The translations under genes and the position numbers were made by a program. A stretch of 8,259 nt of DNA from Planktotalea sp. (GTDB lineage Bacteria > Pseudomonadota > Alphaproteobacteria > Rhodobacterales > Rhodobacteraceae). Where the stretch lies: contig JAHEGL010000067.1 in the NCBI GenBank assembly GCA_024645145.1, positions 1 to 8,259 on the forward strand, read 5' to 3'. The notes beneath the pieces were generated by a model, which did no database searches, was not told the DNA's origin, and worked only from the letters and a program-made list of their open reading frames with translations. Shown here piece after piece: positions 5,492 through 8,259 of the stretch. How positions within the stretch are numbered: position 1 is the stretch's first letter; every line of letters begins with the position of its first letter.

Positions 5492-6247
5492 TCACAATCG
5501 AATAACAGAGATGAGCCGCCCGTAGTCGGCTTCTTTGCGGTGCGTTGTGCGGCGATAGGAATAAAAGCGCGCCTCATCCGCGTAAGTGCAGTGACCGATC
5601 CATTCAGCTGTGCCAACGCCCGCGTCGCGCAACATGTGCAAGCCAAAGCTTGGTAGATCAAATTGCATGCGGTCGTTTTCGCCATTTGCAAAGAAGCGCA
5701 TAAACTCTGGATCAGTCGCGACGAAGTCCTCGAAAAATTCTGGGCCAACTTCATATGCTTTTTGTGAGATGCAGGGACCAATGGCCGCTGAGATATTGGC
5801 TCGTCTCGCACCGAGTGCTTCCATCGCGGTAACTGTGTTCGCAAGAACCCCGCTCAAAGCACCCTTCCACCCTGCATGCGCCGCGCCGATCACACCAGCG
5901 TCCGCATCCGCAAATAGGACGGGCTGGCAATCAGCAGTGAGAATGCCAAGGGCAATGCCCTTTTGGTTCGTCACCATGGCATCTGCTTTTGGGCGCTCAT
6001 CGGTCGGTTCCACGATTGTGACAACATCCGCGCTGTGATGTTGATGGACCCCAGCAAGGGCATTCACCGAGGTCCCCATATGATCCGCAACGCTCGCACG
6101 ATTGGTTTGAACCGTTTGTGCGGCGTCATTTGAGCCAGAGCCACAGTTCAAGCCTTCATATATGCCCGTCGATACACCGCCTTTGCGAGTGAAAAAGCCG
6201 TGTTCTATGGCATGTAGTGAATCAGCTTTGAGCGTTTCTATCGTCAT
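5492..6247 (-). CDS. pgeF: Peptidoglycan editing factor PgeF (laccase-domain / YfiH family)
   Basis: The product has 251 residues and is a cytoplasmic Cu-oxidase_4 (DUF152) protein. In E. coli the homologue removes wrongly incorporated L-Ser from the peptidoglycan precursor UDP-MurNAc-L-Ser; other homologues have been called polyphenol oxidase or purine-nucleoside phosphorylase-like. Visible are G-F-F-T-R-K-G-G-V-S (17-26), the metal-site residues His71 (in H-Q-H-H-S), Cys107 (in T-A-D-C) and His124 (in H-A-G-W), the A-A-I-G-P-C-I-S segment (154-161), and a C-terminal F-Y-S-Y-R-R (228-233). Length is normal. The start overlaps the stop of the upstream methyltransferase gene by 4 bp (ATGA, 6247-6244), indicating translational coupling. 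A short palindrome GATTGT-TC-ACAATC (5486-5499) covers its stop codon. Confidence 0.94.
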   Translation of the reverse strand: MTIETLKADSLHAIEHGFFTRKGGVSTGIYEGLNCGSGSNDAAQTVQTNRASVADHMGTSVNALAGVHQHHSADVVTIVEPTDERPKADAMVTNQKGIALGILTADCQPVLFADADAGVIGAAHAGWKGALSGVLANTVTAMEALGARRANISAAIGPCISQKAYEVGPEFFEDFVATDPEFMRFFANGENDRMQFDLPSFGLHMLRDAGVGTAEWIGHCTYADEARFYSYRRTTHRKEADYGRLISVIRL

Positions 6248-7308
6248 GTTTCATATCCCGCTGGTGGATTTGCGCTGCTTGGAAAGAGCGCGAAAGTTTT
6301 GAATATCGTTCCCATTTCATCGGGATGGGTCAAGCGTCTGTGCGCCGCGATATGCTGTTCCAGCGCTGCGCCGCTTAGGTTTTTTGCAAGCGCCTGCGCG
6401 CGATCGGTGATGCCGAGACGCTCAAGGAATATCCCTTGAGGTGTGATACGCGAGTGGGCGCAGGGCAAGTCAGCGACAAGGACTTCGAAATCAACATGTG
6501 CGGTGAGGTCGCTTTGACCGGGTTTATAAAGGGCAGAGACTTTTTCATGCGCATGGAGCGCTTGCAAAGTATCGCCAAGGGAGCGCCAGTCGCCGTAGTC
6601 AAAAATCAGCGCAGCGCCGCCATTTGCATCGATACGCTGTGCGAGACTCTGCATGATGGCGGGTGCTTGCGGGCAGAATTCAACAAGATCACCATCTTTT
6701 GTATCTTCAAGACGATGGGCAAGCGCACTCAAAGGCGCACTCGCACCCAGACCAAATGTCAGTGCATCGCCTTCAACTCCAACTTGCCGCTCACGCCAAG
6801 CCTCGCCGTCGCGGATCATTTGACGGATTGGCAGCGCATCAAAGAATTCATTGGCCACAAGATAAAGCGGCACGTCTGTTGGCAATTCTTCTGTATGTAC
6901 ATGCCAAGTGGGTGTCACATAGCGAAGCGTCTGTGCTTGAGCTTTGCGTAAGTGTTGCGACGCTTCAACAAGGTGAACTTCGCAGGCATCGGCAAAGGCT
7001 GGGACCGCTTTTGCGGTGCGCAAAATATCAGCCATCAGCGTGCCGCGCCCAGGACCGAGTTCAGCCAAGGCGATACGCGCGGGCTTGCCTTGATCCATCC
7101 AAGTCTGCGCAAGGGTGAGGCCAATGAGTTCGCCAAACATCTGGCTCACCTCAGGTGCAGTGATGAAATCACCGGCTGCACCAAATGGGTCGCGCGTGCT
7201 GTAGTATCCATGCTCTGGATGAAACAGGCAGAGCGCCATGTAATCCAATACACTGATCGGCCCTTGCGCTTTGATCTGCGCGGTCAGGATTTTTTCGAGC
7301 GGGGTCAT
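6244..7308 (-). CDS. MidA/NDUFAF7-type SAM-dependent methyltransferase
   Basis: The product has 354 residues. The family (DUF185, Methyltransf_28) includes mitochondrial NDUFAF7, which methylates an arginine of the complex I subunit NDUFS2. A role in NADH dehydrogenase assembly is known for the mitochondrial protein and only inferred here. From the chosen start: G-D-F-I-T-A-P-E (46-53), the SAM-binding E-L-G-P-G-R-G (83-89), N-E-F-F-D-A-L-P (153-160), D-Y-G-D-W with G-D-T-L-Q-A (237-250), and D-L-T-A-H-V-D-F (267-274). The frame is open to 7335, but ATG 7308 overlaps the lgt stop as ATGA (7308-7305) and gives the usual N-terminus M-T-P-L, so it is preferred. It is the middle gene of the lgt-methyltransferase-pgeF operon. 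Confidence 0.93.
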   Translation of the reverse strand: MTPLEKILTAQIKAQGPISVLDYMALCLFHPEHGYYSTRDPFGAAGDFITAPEVSQMFGELIGLTLAQTWMDQGKPARIALAELGPGRGTLMADILRTAKAVPAFADACEVHLVEASQHLRKAQAQTLRYVTPTWHVHTEELPTDVPLYLVANEFFDALPIRQMIRDGEAWRERQVGVEGDALTFGLGASAPLSALAHRLEDTKDGDLVEFCPQAPAIMQSLAQRIDANGGAALIFDYGDWRSLGDTLQALHAHEKVSALYKPGQSDLTAHVDFEVLVADLPCAHSRITPQGIFLERLGITDRAQALAKNLSGAALEQHIAAHRRLTHPDEMGTIFKTFALFPSSANPPAGYET

Positions 7309-8186
7309 ACTTTGCGGGCGCGCAGGATGAACCATATGCCGATAAGGATCATCGGGATCGACAAGAGTTGGCCCATCGTAAAGCCATATCCACCCGTTTG
7401 CAGCGCGAGACCAAGGGGATTGCCTTCAGTGATGAATTGCGCGTCGGGTTGGCGTACGAACTCGACAAGAAAGCGTGCAGCGCCATACCCTGCAAAGAAT
7501 ATACCCATAATTGTGCCGGGAAATTTAAGCGCACCGCGTCGCCAGACCAGCCACAAAATGACAGCGCCGAGCACCAACCCTTCAAGCAAAGCCTCGTAAA
7601 GTTGTGAAGGATGTCGCGCGCAGACGTCTATCAATGGGCCACATCGTTGAGCTGCTGCGTCAGGGAATATAACCCCCCATGGAAGATCAGTCGGACGACC
7701 CCAAAGTTCTGAATTGATGAAATTCGAAATGCGACCGAGGAACAACGCGGGAGCAACGGCAAGCGCCATCATGTCCGCCGTATGAAGTTTGGAAATGCCA
7801 GTGCGCGCGCAGAAGTAGAGACCAGCAGCAATCACACCAAGGAGGCCGCCGTGAAACGACATCCCGCCCTGCCAGATCATGAAGCTTTCAAGCGGATGGG
7901 CAAGGTAATAGGCAGGTTGATAAAACACCACATACCCAAAACGCCCGCCCACAATAACGCCCAAAATCATCGAAGTGAGCAAATCCTCTACTTGCGCAGG
8001 GGTCATTGGGGATTGATCGTTGGGCCAAAGCCGCGCAGCTTTTACAGCCATCAGTGCGAGCCGCCAACCGATCAAAATACCCACAATATAGGCCAACGCA
8101 TACCACCGCAGCGCAAAGTCAAAGCCGAACAGGTCGATGGAAAAAATCTCTGGTGAGATAGGGGGGAACTGGATCGCTGCTTGCAT
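7305..8186 (-). CDS. lgt: Prolipoprotein diacylglyceryl transferase
   Basis: The 293-residue inner-membrane enzyme moves diacylglycerol from phosphatidylglycerol to the lipobox cysteine of prolipoproteins, the first step of lipoprotein maturation. From the chosen start, hydrophobic membrane segments alternate along the chain (about 23-48, 70-90, 108-128, 204-214, 223-241 and 271-288). The family signature is present as [13 protein letters not shown] (151-163), with Ser where many members have Gly or Ala. His112 in S-F-H-G-G and the C-terminal A-R-F-L-V-E-F (237-243) fit the known active-site pattern. The frame stays open to the window edge with only a GTG at 8258. ATG 8186, with AAGG ten bases upstream, gives the normal length; ATG 8207 is possible. 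It is the first gene of the three-gene operon, so its promoter lies at or beyond the right edge. Confidence 0.95.
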   Translation of the reverse strand: MQAAIQFPPISPEIFSIDLFGFDFALRWYALAYIVGILIGWRLALMAVKAARLWPNDQSPMTPAQVEDLLTSMILGVIVGGRFGYVVFYQPAYYLAHPLESFMIWQGGMSFHGGLLGVIAAGLYFCARTGISKLHTADMMALAVAPALFLGRISNFINSELWGRPTDLPWGVIFPDAAAQRCGPLIDVCARHPSQLYEALLEGLVLGAVILWLVWRRGALKFPGTIMGIFFAGYGAARFLVEFVRQPDAQFITEGNPLGLALQTGGYGFTMGQLLSIPMILIGIWFILRARKV

Positions 8187-8229
8187 TATGCTCTGCCTTG
8201 ATGTCATGTGCGCCGAGTTGACGCCTTGT

Positions 8230-8248
8230 GGCTTGGTGCTTTCAAGCC
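8230..8248. repeat. Inverted repeat upstream of lgt
   Basis: GGCTTG (8230-8235) and CAAGCC (8243-8248) form 6-bp arms around seven bases, 44 bp upstream of the lgt start. There is no T run on either side. It may be part of the lgt leader or control region, but the region is cut by the window edge. Confidence 0.3.
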
Positions 8249-8259
8249 CATATATCACT

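Noticed and set aside
5486..5499. Palindrome GATTGT-TC-ACAATC over the pgeF stop, containing a TTGTTCA half-site like that in the sat operator.
   Set aside because: Only one half-site matches and it lies at a gene end, so a shared regulon is unsupported; there is no T run for a terminator.
7309..7335. A longer start for the methyltransferase at 7335.
   Set aside because: It would overlap lgt by 31 bases; the ATGA overlap at 7308 fits the pattern seen at the next joint and the expected N-terminus.
6436..7599. Several plus-strand frames of 140-215 codons opposite lgt, the methyltransferase and pgeF.
   Set aside because: They are mirror frames of conserved genes with no domain pattern of their own.
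8187..8258. An lgt start at GTG 8258.
   Set aside because: The extra 24 residues are polar, unlike an Lgt N-terminus, and ATG 8186 has a better-placed ribosome binding site.

Overview
The window looks like chromosomal DNA of an alphaproteobacterium, most likely of the Rhodobacterales (Roseobacter group). I infer this from protein content: a sulfate adenylyltransferase with a C-terminal adenylylsulfate kinase, an Lrp/AsnC regulator divergent from trxB, a stand-alone Hint-domain protein, and an lgt / MidA-type methyltransferase / pgeF cluster. Base composition is moderate. I see no mobile element, CRISPR array, tRNA or rRNA. Apart from a partial gene at the left edge and the Lrp gene, everything is on the minus strand.

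Left part (1-2485): the end of a probable iron-containing alcohol dehydrogenase (+) converges on a long minus-strand gene, with four bases between the stop codons and a perfect 10-bp hairpin acting as probable shared terminator. The long gene is the most unusual item. An EPS-associated MarR-type winged-helix domain (about residues 12-106) reads in frame into a complete sulfate adenylyltransferase / adenylylsulfate kinase (from Met123). An internal ATG with a Shine-Dalgarno sequence could also yield the 570-residue enzyme alone. Upstream are a good sigma70-like promoter and a palindrome with 9-bp arms that suits a MarR dimer. The enzyme makes APS and then PAPS, so the locus may be a self-regulated PAPS supply unit, possibly for sulfated exopolysaccharide.

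Middle (2486-4940): trxB (thioredoxin reductase, -) has a recognisable terminator. It is divergent from an Lrp/AsnC regulator (+), with a 208-bp region of inverted and direct repeats between them. The Lrp gene converges on a Hint-domain gene (-). The stop codons of this pair are joined by a 33-nt hairpin. The Hint gene has its ribosome binding site inside a small hairpin and an alanine where the Hint nucleophile normally sits.

Right part (4941-8259): a largely non-coding stretch is followed by a 47-codon basic-protein gene with a clear Shine-Dalgarno sequence. Then comes a tightly packed operon transcribed leftwards: lgt (lipoprotein diacylglyceryl transferase), a MidA/NDUFAF7-type methyltransferase and pgeF (peptidoglycan editing factor). 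Both junctions are 4-bp ATGA stop/start overlaps.
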